A stretch of DNA of 64,000 nucleotides from QVMM01 sp047030855 (GTDB lineage: Bacteria > Bacteroidota > Bacteroidia > Bacteroidales > Dysgonomonadaceae): contig JBKYIJ010000008.1 of NCBI GenBank assembly GCA_047030855.1, positions 2,417,988 through 2,481,987 on the forward strand, read 5' to 3'. This document shows, piece by piece, positions 44,032 to 55,837 of this stretch. Made by a program: the position numbers and the translations under genes. The notes under the pieces were generated by a model, which made no database searches, was not told the DNA's origin, and worked only from the letters and a program-made list of their open reading frames with translations. Within the stretch, counting starts at the first letter, position 1, and every line of letters starts with the position of its first letter.

Positions 44032-44256
44032 ATGAGAGTAATAATCGGAGTAATCATATTATTGTTTGTCCTGACAGGAGCCGTATTGACAGTGCTGGCA
44101 TTATGGGGCATTCAGCCAATTTCGTGGGCTATAGTCTGGAAATCAGGAGCTACAATTGTAATTTTGGGAGTTGCGGCAATTATAACAAGTATTGTATATT
44201 ACTTTTTCTTAAAAAAAGATCCGTTCAATCGGAAGAAAAATAATAATTCGCTATAA
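44032..44256 (+). CDS. Small two-span membrane protein
   Basis: A 74-residue protein with two hydrophobic segments (IIGVIILLFVLTGAVLTVLAL and IVILGVAAIITSIVYYFFL, both shortened here), and a basic, Asn/Lys-rich C-terminal tail (KKDPFNRKKNNNS). No family is recognised. Located 78 bases after the ClC gene and 15 bases before fmt. An overlapping frame at 43998 is less plausible, because it lacks membrane segments. Confidence 0.65.
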   Translation: MRVIIGVIILLFVLTGAVLTVLALWGIQPISWAIVWKSGATIVILGVAAIITSIVYYFFLKKDPFNRKKNNNSL

Positions 44257-44271
44257 AATCAGACTTATCAG

Positions 44272-45249
44272 ATGAGGAAAGAAGATTTGAGGATTGTTTT
44301 CATGGGTACGCCTGATTTTGCGGTAGAGAGCCTGCGTATTTTAACAGAAAACAATTACAATATTGTCGGAGTGATCACTGTGCCAGACAAACCCGGCGGC
44401 AGAGGGCACAAAATCCAATTTTCATCAGTGAAGAAATATGCTCTCGAACATAATTTGCCTTTACTTCAGCCAGAAAAACTAAAAGACGAATCATTCATCA
44501 ATTCATTAAAGGCATGGAATGCCGATCTACAGATTGTAGTTGCTTTCCGTATGCTTCCTGAAATCGTATGGAACATGCCTCGTTTAGGCACGTTTAATCT
44601 TCACGGTTCGTTATTGCCGCAATACAGAGGTGCTGCTCCTATAAACCGGGCAATAATCAACGGAGAAAAAGAAACGGGAGTTACGACATTTTTCCTGTCA
44701 CATGAAATTGACACGGGAAGAATAATATTTCAGGAGAAAATCCCGATATCCGAAACCGATAATGCCGGTATCGTCCACGATGAGCTGATGAAAACAGGTT
44801 CTTTGTTAGTTAAAAAAACCGTTGACGCAATACTTGAGAATAAAATAAACAGTATTCCGCAGGAAGAATTTATCAATGAAGAAGTTGAATTAAAACCTGC
44901 ACCCAAAATATTTAAAGAAACTTGCCATATAGATTGGAGCAAATATATAGAAGATGTTTATAATCTTATACGGGGATTATCACCTTACCCTACTGCCTGG
45001 TGCGAACTGGTTGGAGATGACGAAACTGTTATCCAATCGCCAGTGAAGATATATTCTTCCGAAAAAATATTAAAAGACCATAGTTTGCCTTACGGCACTA
45101 TCGGAACTGACAATTCCACGTATATTCACATTGCGGTCAAAGGCGGTTTTATTGATGTCAGAGACATTCAATTTCCCGGAAAAAAGTCGATGAAAACGGA
45201 AGATTTACTACGTGGATATAAAATACCCGAAAGATCTCATTTCAGATAA
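44272..45249 (+). CDS. fmt: Methionyl-tRNA formyltransferase
   Basis: Fmt transfers a formyl group from 10-formyltetrahydrofolate to initiator methionyl-tRNA. The 325-residue protein has IVFMGTPDFAVESL near residue 10, the folate site region NLHGSLLPQYRGAAPINRAI near residue 108 (His110 in NLHGS, Asn106-type loop; SLLPxYRG signature), THFLSHEIDTGRI-like segment near 145, and the C-terminal OB-like domain. Length is family-typical. It is 6 bases upstream of aroB. Confidence 0.95.
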   Translation: MRKEDLRIVFMGTPDFAVESLRILTENNYNIVGVITVPDKPGGRGHKIQFSSVKKYALEHNLPLLQPEKLKDESFINSLKAWNADLQIVVAFRMLPEIVWNMPRLGTFNLHGSLLPQYRGAAPINRAIINGEKETGVTTFFLSHEIDTGRIIFQEKIPISETDNAGIVHDELMKTGSLLVKKTVDAILENKINSIPQEEFINEEVELKPAPKIFKETCHIDWSKYIEDVYNLIRGLSPYPTAWCELVGDDETVIQSPVKIYSSEKILKDHSLPYGTIGTDNSTYIHIAVKGGFIDVRDIQFPGKKSMKTEDLLRGYKIPERSHFR

Positions 45250-45255
45250 CTACTT

Positions 45256-46317
45256 ATGGGACAGAGAATAATTAAAACCACGGATATATCGGAAGATCTG
45301 CGGAAAGAAATTCAACGGATGCCTTATGATAAACTTTTCGTACTGACAGATACGAATACGGAGAAAGTTTGCCTGCCGTTGCTGAAAGATGTTAAAGAAA
45401 TTAAGGTTGCCGATAAGATCGTTATAAAACAAGGGGATGATAATAAGAACATTGATGCGTTAATGCCTGTATGGAAATATCTGTCAGATAATTACGCTAC
45501 CCGAAACTCATTAGTCGTCAATTTGGGAGGAGGAATGTTAACCGATTTGGGAGGTTTTGCCTGTTCTACTTTTAAGCGTGGAGTAAGATTCATTAATATA
45601 CCGACTACTCTGTTAGGAGCGGTAGATGCCGCTGTAGGCGGAAAAACGGGAATCAACTTCAATGGCTTGAAGAATGAAATCGGGGCTTTCGCTGCGGCAG
45701 AAAGCGTAATTGTCGATTCCAATTTTTTCAGAACGCTGGATCATTCCAATTTTTTGTCGGGTTATGCCGAAATGCTGAAACACAGCTTGATCGACACGGA
45801 AAAAGAATGGATAAAGATAATGAACTTTGACGTCGATAACATTAATTATGTCAATCTGCTGGAATTAGTTATTGACTCAATATCTATTAAAGAGAGAATA
45901 GTAAAACAAGATCCTTTTGAGAAAAACATACGGAAAGCCTTAAATCTGGGACACACTGTCGGACATGCGTTTGAGAGCCTGTCATATGAAATAAAACATC
46001 CTTTGGCACACGGTTATGCCGTTGCTTGGGGAATTGTCTGCGAATTATATCTTTCTCATAAATTATGCGGTTTTCCAAAAGATAAATTAATACAAACAGT
46101 ACATTTCATTAAGGAGAATTACGGATATTTTCCTTTTTCCTGCGATGAATACGAAGAATTATACGCTTTAATGAAACATGACAAGAAAAATGAATCATCG
46201 GACAAAATAAACTTTACGTTACTGCACAACATTGGTGAAATAGCATCAAACCAAACAACAACAAAAGACAATATATTCGAATCCATCGACTTTTTACGCG
46301 AAAGCGCAGGACTTTAA
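45256..46317 (+). CDS. aroB: 3-dehydroquinate synthase
   Basis: AroB makes 3-dehydroquinate from DAHP using bound NAD+ and a metal. The 353-residue protein has the NAD-loop GGGMLTDLGGFACSTFKRG near residue 91, PTTLLGAVDAAVGGKTGIN near residue 117, and metal ligands Glu and His in SGYAEMLKH near 176, NLGHTVGHAFE near 235 and HGYAVAWG near 255. It completes a fmt-aroB pair and, with aroK at 2530, gives two shikimate steps in this window. Length is normal. Confidence 0.96.
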   Translation: MGQRIIKTTDISEDLRKEIQRMPYDKLFVLTDTNTEKVCLPLLKDVKEIKVADKIVIKQGDDNKNIDALMPVWKYLSDNYATRNSLVVNLGGGMLTDLGGFACSTFKRGVRFINIPTTLLGAVDAAVGGKTGINFNGLKNEIGAFAAAESVIVDSNFFRTLDHSNFLSGYAEMLKHSLIDTEKEWIKIMNFDVDNINYVNLLELVIDSISIKERIVKQDPFEKNIRKALNLGHTVGHAFESLSYEIKHPLAHGYAVAWGIVCELYLSHKLCGFPKDKLIQTVHFIKENYGYFPFSCDEYEELYALMKHDKKNESSDKINFTLLHNIGEIASNQTTTKDNIFESIDFLRESAGL

Positions 46318-46472
46318 TCTTTTCTGTTTAAAACTCTTTTTATGTCTAATTTGTTAAAAAGAGAAGGTATATAAGCATTTGTATATAAATGTCATGCAAA
46401 GCTAAAGAATCTTAACATTTATGGATTTCAAGTTTTCGTTTGATCTATTAGCAAAACAAAATACAACAAGAT

Positions 46473-49400
46473 ATGAAACAACCGTTTTTCGTTATTCTAT
46501 TCTTATTGTCAAGCATCGCGATGTTTGGGCAATCATCTAATAATAAAACTATGAGCAAATATGAATTGCAATGGAAGGAAGTAGAAAATTTTGAAAATAA
46601 GGACTTACCGAAATCAGCACTAAATGTCGTAGAAACCATATTACAACAATCCGTTGCCGAAAATAATGCGCAACAGGCAATTAAAGCGTTAATTCACAGG
46701 AATAAATTTAAAGCGGAAATAGATTCTGAAGAAAACAAAGGGATATTCACTGATCTCGAAAATTTACTGACTAAAACTAATGATACGGCTGAGAAATCGC
46801 TTCTGCATTCGATGCTTGCAGAACTGTATATCAATTATTATCAAACCAACAGATGGGTAATAGATCAGCGGACAGAGCTTGACAGCTATATTCCTGAGGA
46901 TATGGACGAATGGACCGCTAATATATTTCTTCATAAAGCCGTCAGCCATTTCAATCAATCCGTAGAAAACAAAACGGAACTGTTAAAAGCAAAAACCGAA
47001 ACATACGGTGATATAATACTGATTGGCGAGGATTCAGACGAATTCTACCCCACTCTGTACGATTTTTTGATGAAACGGATACTGGATATTTATAACTATC
47101 CTAATTCCGATAAATTCAATAAAGCATTGTCGAAAAATCAGATCAGCCTTAACGACTTAGCGCAAGGAACTCAAGAGTTTATAAAGCTGAATTTAGGTAC
47201 GGCAACATACGACAATGCCTTGCTTAAGCTCTTCTATATTCAACAATATATCGTATCATTATCGGACAGGAAACTTCTGGAAACTTTGGTATTAACCGAA
47301 ATATCCCGTCTGAACTATCTTAATAAGATGTCAAGTCGATTTTCAGAGAATTATTACTTAAAATCTCTGGTTAACCTGTATGAAAACTATAAATCAAACC
47401 CTATAAGCATCGAAATCATAGCGGAGATCGTAGATTATTACCAGAATGGAAGCAGAAATTATCCTTCCTTTTTTATACCACAAAATAAAGAAACAACGGA
47501 GAATACTAAACAAGCATACGAATGGTGTAAAAAAGGCATAGAATCTTATCCCGAGTACAAAAGAACCTATATTCTAAAAGCAAAACTTGAAGACATAGAA
47601 CGTCCTTTTGCGGGAATTACCAGAAGTGAAATATTTTCTCCCGACGAACAGGATAAAATCTTAATATTGGAGTATAAAAACATCAATAGGATTACAATTG
47701 ATATTTTAAAAGAAACCTCTGACGATAAGTTCGTTCCAACAGATAAAATGGAAATAGATTTATCGCCTAAAACAACTTATTTGTCCGAAAAAAAAGAAAT
47801 TAAACTAAATCTTAAGGAATTAGGGAAATATAAACTCAGGTATTCTTTTGATAAAGAAACAGATTCAAAAAATGAGGTTCTTACTTATATAACAAAATTG
47901 GCAGTGCTTGCAGGGCTTTGAATGAAAAAAAATATGAGTTTTATGCCGTCGACAGAATGTCCGGAAAACCCTTGAAAGGTGTTTCTATCAATATTTATAA
48001 AGATAAAAGCATAGAGAAAGAGATCAAAACCGACGAAAAAAGGTTTTGCGACCTATATTTCGGATCAAAACCTGAACGAAGATTATTCACTTCGCAACAG
48101 TTACTATTATACAGCATCGTTAGGAAACGATAATCCTAACATCACAAATCAACTCCCTTACAATTACAATTTTAATGAAAGAGGAGTCAACTCAGATGCT
48201 ACGGAACTAATAAGCATTTTCACGGATCGCAGCATATACCGTCCGGGACAAACAGTTTATTTCAAAGTAATCGGCGTAAACGCAGAAACAGGAAAAGACA
48301 GTTATCTTTTGACGAATCTGAATTACACCATAAAACTGTTTGATGCGAATAGCCAGATCGTTTCCGAAAAATCTTTTAAAACAAACGAATTCGGTTCTAT
48401 CACGGGAGAATTTATTTTACCGCAAAACGGATTGACAGGAACATACCGTATTGAAGTAAAAGGAAATAACAGATCCAATGCTTATTTAAAAGTTGAAGAA
48501 TATAAACGTCCGACATTTCAGATAACTTTTGATAAAATAACGGACACATATACTTTTGGAGATAAAGTCATTCTATCGGGGCAGGCAGAAAGTTTTTCGG
48601 GTATTAAACTCCAAGATGCCAATGTAGATTATGATATATCCAAAAGTAGTTTTTGGAGATTCTTAGGAGGAAAAGAGGATGTTGAAAACGGATCGGTAAA
48701 AACCGATAAAAACGGTAAGTTTCAGATAACGTTTAAAATTCCTGAAAATGACAACCATAACCTCCCTTTCTGGAGAAACATATATTCGTTCAATGTCTCG
48801 GCATCCATAACAGACATAAACGGGGAAACCCAAAAGGGTGAATATAATTTTGCTGTCGGAGATGTTTCCATGACATTAGATGTGGATTTATCTGAAAAGC
48901 TGTCAAAAGAATCGTCCGACACTATCAACATAATCGTTAAAAACCTGAACGGACAGGAAATAAAAGCGGTAGGAAACTATTTTGTATACAATGTATCAGA
49001 TGATAATGATTCCATTACTACTGAAGTTCTGTTAGGCGTATTTACTTCGGGAAAACAGGCGGAATTAACTGAACGAATAAAGAAGCTTCCTTCAGGGAAC
49101 TACAATCTAAAACTAAAGATTTTATGCAGTAACGATAAGGAAGTGGAGAATGAAACCGAATTTGTTTTGTATTCGGAAAAAGATAAAAAACCGCCTGTCG
49201 AAACAGATGAATGGATAATCGAGAAAAAAATATATTTTGACGAATCAGATCCTGCCGAAATCATTTTAGGTGTCAGTTCTAAAAACGTAACGGTATTATA
49301 TGAAATACAAAAAGACAATAAAATACTAAGTCGGGAACAGATAAAACTGTCTAACGAAAATAAGACATTCAAAATCCCATACAAAGCCGAATATGGAGAA

Positions 49401-52304
49401 AACGTTTCTGTATTGTTCGCATACGTAATAAACAGTGAGTTTTTTCAAAACAGCATTGACATTAATAAAAAGAGAACAGAGAAAAAACTCAATCTGAAAT
49501 TCAGCGTATTTCGGAATAAACTGCTTCCGGGGCAAAAAGAGGAATGGCGTATTTCGGTTAAAGACAATAAAGGAAACCCCGTATTTGCAGAACTTCTGGC
49601 TTCTATGTATGATTCTTCATTGGATAAAATATATCCGCCTAATAGTTGGAATTTAAAAACGATCTTGAACGGATATGCATATAATGAAATACAATTTGAC
49701 GATATGCGATATTTCCGAGGGATGAACGACCTGATATATTTTAAATCTAAGCAATTGGAATATACCCCATTTACTTTTGACAGAATAAACTGGTTCGGTT
49801 TTTATTTAGGCGATATGGCGTTTGGTATAGATCACATGCCTCTTTTTGGAAGAGTCGCTGGCGTTTCTATTGCAGCAAATGCACCTAACCCTAAAGCCAG
49901 ATTAAGAAGTACTTCCGATCTTCAAGAAGTTGCAGAAGAAGCTGTACCCGATATGAATGGAGATACAGATAACACACAGCCACAAATCAGACAAAATTTC
50001 AATGAAACCGCCTTTTTCTATCCTCAGCTGAGAACAAACGAAAAAGGAGAAACTATTATCAGTTTCACTGCTCCCGAAAGTAATACGACTTGGCGATTCA
50101 GGGCATTGGCATACGATAAATCACTGAACGTAGGTGAACTTGAGCAAATGGTAATGACACGCAAAGAACTGATGGTAACGCCCAATCTGCCACGTTTCTT
50201 ACGCGAAGGAGATAAAACAAGTATTTCCGCTAAAATATCGAATCTTTCCGAAAATGGAATATCAGGCAATGTTCGGATTGAATTTTTCAATCCTGTTGAC
50301 GAAAAAATTATTGATCTGAACATTTCCAATCAAAATCAGCAATTCACTGTTGACAGAGATGCTTCAACTTCCGCTGAATGGATCTTTGCAGTTCCTGCCG
50401 ATATGGATATGATCGGATGCCGGATTATTGCCGATAGTGAAACTTTCAGTGACGGAGAGCAACATATTATAAGCATTCTGCCCAATAAAATGCTTGTTAC
50501 AGAAAGCTTGCCAATCCACGTAAACGCAAATCAGGATAGAACATTCACATTCGATAAATTGATCAATAACAAGTCAAATTCTTTGGTTAACTACCGCCTG
50601 ACGTTGGAATATGCTTCCAATCCCGCTTGGTATGCCGTACAGGCGTTGCCTGTTTTGAGTAACCCTGCAAACGAGAATGTAATCAATTGGTTCGCATCCT
50701 ATTATGTCAATACTTTGGGTTCTTCGATCGCAAGACAATATCCTAAAGTTTCATCAATGATAAAAGCATGGAAACAACAAAACGAATCTAAAGAATCTAT
50801 TGTTTCCAAATTGCAGAAAAACGAAGAACTAAAAACGGTGTTATTGGAAGAAACTCCTTGGGTGCTTGAAGCGAAAGACGAAAAAGAGCAAGCAGATCGC
50901 CTGTCATTGCTGTTCGACATTAACAATACCCGACAGCAGACTGATGTTGCCGTCCGTAAATTAAAAGAACTGCAAAACTCTGACGGAGGCTGGAGTTGGT
51001 ACAAAGGTTTTAATTCGAGCAGGAGCATGACGCAATACTTGCTATACGGATTTACAGAGCTGATAAATCTTGGGGCGGTAGAATATCCTGCTGACGTGAA
51101 AATTATGCAAATGAATGCCCTAAAGTTCATTGATAACCAGATAAAGGAAGATTTCAAAAACCTTAAGGAAAATAATAAAAACTGGGAAAAAGAGAGTACG
51201 TTATCAACCAATCAGTTAGAATATCTGTATGTCCGTTCAGCATACAGAGACATTCCTATCGATCAGGAAGCACGGACAGCAGAAAGGTTCTACACTTCTG
51301 TCGCTGAGAAAAACTGGAAGGAGCTGAACCTATATGAGAGATCTTTGTTAGCTGTTTTGTCCATCCGTAACGGAAACAAAGAACTTGTAAACAACATAAA
51401 GGCTTCTTTGCGGGAGCATGCTACACTGAATGATGAACTCGGGATGTATTGGGCAAACAACAAGAGTAATGTGTTTATGTCTTTGTCCGCAGTTTCGACA
51501 CATGTATTTCTGATGGATGCGTTTAAGGAAACAGGAGCATCAGCAGAAGAAATGGATAAACTCAAACAATGGCTTTTGAAACAAAAGCAAACCCAACTTT
51601 GGGAATCTACGCATGCAACAATTGATGCAATCTATGCGTTACTGAGTACAGGAACTGATTGGTTATCGACAGACAGCAGCTTCAATATTAAGTTGGGAAA
51701 CAAAACAATACAACCCCAGAAACAAGATATCGGTACAGGATACTTCAAACAAACTTGGGAAAAGAACGAAATCACACCTGAGATGGGAAAAGTAGAAGTG
51801 GAAAATCATAATAACACACCCTCTTACGGAGTCCTGTATTGGCAATATTATGAAGATATAAACAAGATTAAAGGTCAAAATACTGTTTTAAGTATAGACA
51901 AGAAACTGTTTATTGAGAAAAATACCGAAAAGGGTAAGACATTAGCCGAGATTGATGAGAACAATTCACTGAAAACAGGCGATAAAGTCACTGTAAGGCT
52001 AACTATCAGAACCGACAGGGATATGGATTTCGTTCATTTAAAGGATATGAGAGCCTCTTGTTTTGAACCGATCGAAACGCTTTCGGGCATAAAGTATCAG
52101 GATAAGGTTTTATTCTATCAATCCGTGAAAGATGCTTCTACCAATTACTACTTCGATTACTTACCGAAAGGAACATGTGTTCTTGAATACTCTGTTTATG
52201 TAAATCGTACGGGAGAATATTCAAACGGGATAACAACTATTCAATGTATGTATGCTCCCGAATTTGTATCTCATACGGAAGGATCAAAAATTATTGTAAA
52301 ATAA
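46473..52304 (+). CDS. Alpha-2-macroglobulin family protein, one -1 and one +1 frameshift
   Basis: A very large envelope protein of the bacterial alpha-2-macroglobulin family, which traps foreign proteases. Signal peptide: MKQPFFVILFLLSSIAMFGQ. The N-terminal 480 residues are helical and TPR-like; then MG-type beta domains, the bait-like segment, and a C-terminal thioester-domain fold. The frame breaks near 47911-47915, where one missing base fits (AVLARALNEKKYEFYAVD), and again at A6 (48036-48041), where one extra A fits (TDEKGFATYISDQNLNEDYS). The restored length is 1943 residues. The usual thioester Cys-Glu-Gln is absent: the matching spot reads NPANENVINW (about 50640-50690), so covalent trapping is not expected. 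No penicillin-binding protein partner is adjacent. Confidence 0.85.
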
Positions 52305-52326
52305 TTTCTAATTCATTCTGAAACAA

Positions 52327-52355
52327 GAAAGGACGATTATTATAATCGTCCTTTC
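52327..52355. terminator. Bidirectional terminator between A2M and glnN
   Basis: A perfect 13-bp stem (52327-52339 with 52343-52355) and 3-base loop is flanked by T-rich sequence on the plus side and lies between two convergent genes (stops at 52304 and 52374). Confidence 0.88.
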
Positions 52356-52373
52356 TTTTATACACAAATTCAA

Positions 52374-54562
52374 TTATCTGATAAATAACAATTCTCTATA
52401 CTTCGGCAAAGGCCACATTTCATTATCTACAATCAACTCAAGTTTGTCGACGTGATAGCGTATCTCATCCAGATAAGGAGCGACAACATCATGATATTCT
52501 ATTGCTTTTTCACGTTCACTTTCGATATTGTTAGCCTTCTTTCGGGCATCGATCATGGCATGTACTCTTGCATTAATAGCGTTTACATGTGTTGATATTT
52601 TTTCAATAAGGCGAAGTTGTTCATCCGCCATTTCATTGAATTTTGCTTTATCGCTGAATATTTTCTGCAATTTTGCCACATTGGAGAGTAATACTGATTG
52701 ATATGTTATTGAAACAGGAATAATATGATTTAAGGACAAATCGCCTAATACGCGCGACTCAATCTGTATCTTTTTAGTATAAGTTTCCCACTTCACTTCG
52801 TTACGCGCATGTAATTCCACTTCGGACAAAATACCCGAAAAAGTTAATATACTTTGCTTGGATGTGTAACAATCGTATATGACAGGGACGTTTGTTTCAC
52901 AGTCCAAACCGCGTTTTTTTAGCTTCTTCCTTCCATTCGTTGCTGTATCCGTTTCCGTTAAAGCGGATGGGGCGTGATTCTTTTATGTATTTTTTTAATA
53001 TTTCATACAAAGCTTCTTCTTTCGATTTACCTTTTGCAATAAGGGCATCCACATCTTTTTTTAAAGACTCTCAGCTGTTCTGCAACCGATGCATTCAGTG
53101 CAGTCATGGCAGAGGCACAATTAGCGGAAGATCCTACGGCTCTGAACTCGAAACGGTTTCCTGTAAAGGCAAACGGTGAAGTTCTGTTACGATCGGTATT
53201 ATCCAGTAAAATTTCGGGAATCTCCCCTACTCCAAGGCTGATCTGCTTTTTCTCATTTACGGTTATGGCATCCTTAACGGAGCTTTTTTCAAATTTATCC
53301 AGAATCGAACTCACTTCCGTACCGAGAAAAACGGAAGTAATTGCGGGCGGAGCTTCATTGGCTCCTAAACGATGTACGTTGGTCGCCGATGAAATGGACG
53401 CTTTTAACAAACCGTTATTTTTATATACCGCCATCAATATATTTACGATGAAAGTAATAAAACGTAAGTTTTCTGTTTGATCTTTGCCCGGCGACAGTAG
53501 ATTAATCCCCGTATTCGTTCCTAAAGACCAGTTGTTATGTTTACCCGATCCGTTAACGCCTTTAAAAGGTTTTTCGTGCATCAGCACTCTGAAATTATGT
53601 TTGCGTGCAACTTTATCCATTAAAGACATCAACAATAGATTATGATCGACTGCCAAATTGCATTCTTCGTATATCGGAGCAATTTCGTACTGATTGGGAG
53701 CAACTTCGTTATGTCTTGTTTTCAAAGGAAGCCCCAATTCATAAGCCTCATATTCCAATTCAGTCATAAACCGTTGAACACGTTGCGGTATAGCCCCGAA
53801 ATAATGATCTTCCAACTGTTGATTCTTGGCGCTCTCGTGGCTCATTAAAGTTCTGCCAGTCAATGACAAATCAGGTCGGGCATCATACAAAGCCGAATCT
53901 ACAAGAAAATATTCCTGTTCCCATCCCAAATAAGAATATACTTTTGTGACATCATCGTTGAAATAATGCACTACGTCCATCGCTGCCTTATTAACAGCAT
54001 TTATAGACTTCAACAACGGAGTTTTATAATCCAGAGCCTCGCCCGTATAGGATATAAAAATAGTAGGAATACACAAAGTATCGCCTATAATAAATGCTGG
54101 CGAAGTTGGATCCCATGCCGAATATCCACGGGCTTCAAACGTATTTCGCAGTCCTCCTGAAGGAAAACTGGATGCATCGGGCTCTTGTTGAGCCAATAAT
54201 TTTCCGCTGAATTCTTCAATCAGTCCGCCATGTCCGTCATGTTCGACGAATGCGTCGTGTTTTTCCGCAGTTCCGTCAGTCAAAGGGTGAAACCAATGCG
54301 TATAATGCGTCGCTCCGTTTTCCAGAGCCCACATACGCATCCCAGCCGCAACATGTTCCGCAATACCTCTGTCTATCGTTTCTCCTTTTTCGATAACGTT
54401 CATTATTATCTTATAAGTTTCTTTCGACAGATATTTAGCCATCGCCTTGCTGTTGAAAACATTTTTTCCATAGTATTCAGAAGTTTTGCAGCCGGGTTTT
54501 TCAATTTCGACCGGTTTTCTGCTTGTTGCTTCTGTTACAGCATTGAATCTCAATAGTGCCAT
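52374..54562 (-). CDS. glnN: Type III glutamine synthetase, two +1 frameshifts
   Basis: GlnN is the long form of glutamine synthetase (about 83 kDa subunits, dodecameric), converting glutamate and ammonia to glutamine with ATP. The first part (511 residues from 54562) contains MRMWALENGATHYTHWFHP, FPSGGLRNTFEARGYSAWD, the GWEQEYFLVD active-site glutamates and ETRHNEVAPNQ-like loop. It breaks at T7 (plus 53056-53062); dropping one base gives VFKKDVDALIAKGKSKEEAL. A second T7 (52914-52920) is undone likewise to give AKKRGLDCETNVPVIYD. The restored protein is 728 residues, matching Bacteroides GlnN. It lies 24 bases after dapL in an amino-acid biosynthesis operon. Confidence 0.92.
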
Positions 54563-54586
54563 AAATTTATATTTTTGTGCTTATAT

Positions 54587-55825
54587 CTATAATTTAATAT
54601 TTATCTTTTTAAGGCGGGCTACCGCTTCTTTTGTCTTTTCCAAAGTATTGAACGCCGTTAAACGTAAATATCCCTCTCCGCTTGGACCGAACCCTGATCC
54701 GGGAGTTCCGACAATATTTAATTCATTCAGTAAATAATCGAAAAACTCCCATGAAGACATTTGCTGCGGAGTTTTCACCCATATATAGGGCGAATTAACG
54801 CCGCCGTATACTTTTAGTCCTTGATCGGACAAACCTTCACGAATAATTTTTGCGTTGTTCAAATAATAATCAATGGCTTCTTTTACCTGTTTTTTTCCGT
54901 CAATGGAATAACATGCTTCCGCTGCGCGCTGTATTATATAAGGCACTCCGTTAAATTTGGTAGTGTGCCTGCGATTCCAAAGTTTGTTTATGGAAACTTT
55001 TTCGCCCTTGCTTGTATATCCTTCTAATTGTTTGGGAATAACAGTATAGGCACATCTTGTTCCTGTAAAGCCTGCTGTTTTAGAAAAACTGCGAAATTCT
55101 ATTGCAACATGCTTAGCACCCTCTATTTCGTAAATGCTGTGCGGAACATCTTTTTCTGTGATAAATGCTTCATACGCTGCATCAAACAGAATCAATGCCT
55201 TATTTTTTATGGCGTAATCCACCCAGACTTTCAATTGCTCTTTTGTTAATGTAGTACCTGTAGGATTATTAGGATAGCACAGATAGATTATATCAACTTT
55301 ATCTTTAGGCAATTCAGGTACAAAATCATTCTTTTCTGTACAGGGAATATATACTAATTTGTTCCACTTGCTGTTTTGTCCGAGATCACCGGCTCTTCCT
55401 GCCATTACGTTCGTATCAATGTATACAGGATAAACAGGATCTGTGATAGCGACAATATTATCAAAACCAAGAATATCTCCGATATTCCCCGTATCGCTTT
55501 TTGCTCCGTCGCTGACGAAAATCTCATCGGGTTGAATATCCAGTCCTCTTGATTTATAGTCATTCTCGGATATTGCATTTAACAGAAAATCATATCCCTG
55601 CTCAGGTCCGTAACCTCTGAAAGTATCAGCATTTGCCATTTCATCCACAGCTTTATGCAAAGCTTCTATAACAGCAGGAGCAAGTGGTTTAGTAACGTCG
55701 CCTATTCCCAGCCTGATGATATCCGCTTCGGGATGAGAAGCCTTAAAGTCGTTTACTTTTCTGGCTATATCGGAAAATAAATAGCTTCCGGGCAATTTTA
55801 TATAGTTCTCATTTATTGTAATCAT
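54587..55825 (-). CDS. dapL: LL-diaminopimelate aminotransferase
   Basis: DapL converts tetrahydrodipicolinate directly to LL-diaminopimelate using glutamate, a shortcut in lysine and peptidoglycan synthesis. The 412-residue PLP enzyme starts MITINENYIKLPGSYLFSDI and has GYGPEQGYDFL near residue 71 and YPNNPTGTTL near 184. The PLP-binding Lys249 is in RSFSKTAGFTGTR, typical of DapL. It is 12 bases downstream of dapF. Confidence 0.95.
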   Translation of the reverse strand: MITINENYIKLPGSYLFSDIARKVNDFKASHPEADIIRLGIGDVTKPLAPAVIEALHKAVDEMANADTFRGYGPEQGYDFLLNAISENDYKSRGLDIQPDEIFVSDGAKSDTGNIGDILGFDNIVAITDPVYPVYIDTNVMAGRAGDLGQNSKWNKLVYIPCTEKNDFVPELPKDKVDIIYLCYPNNPTGTTLTKEQLKVWVDYAIKNKALILFDAAYEAFITEKDVPHSIYEIEGAKHVAIEFRSFSKTAGFTGTRCAYTVIPKQLEGYTSKGEKVSINKLWNRRHTTKFNGVPYIIQRAAEACYSIDGKKQVKEAIDYYLNNAKIIREGLSDQGLKVYGGVNSPYIWVKTPQQMSSWEFFDYLLNELNIVGTPGSGFGPSGEGYLRLTAFNTLEKTKEAVARLKKINIKL

Positions 55826-55837
55826 TGTCGTTTCGTT

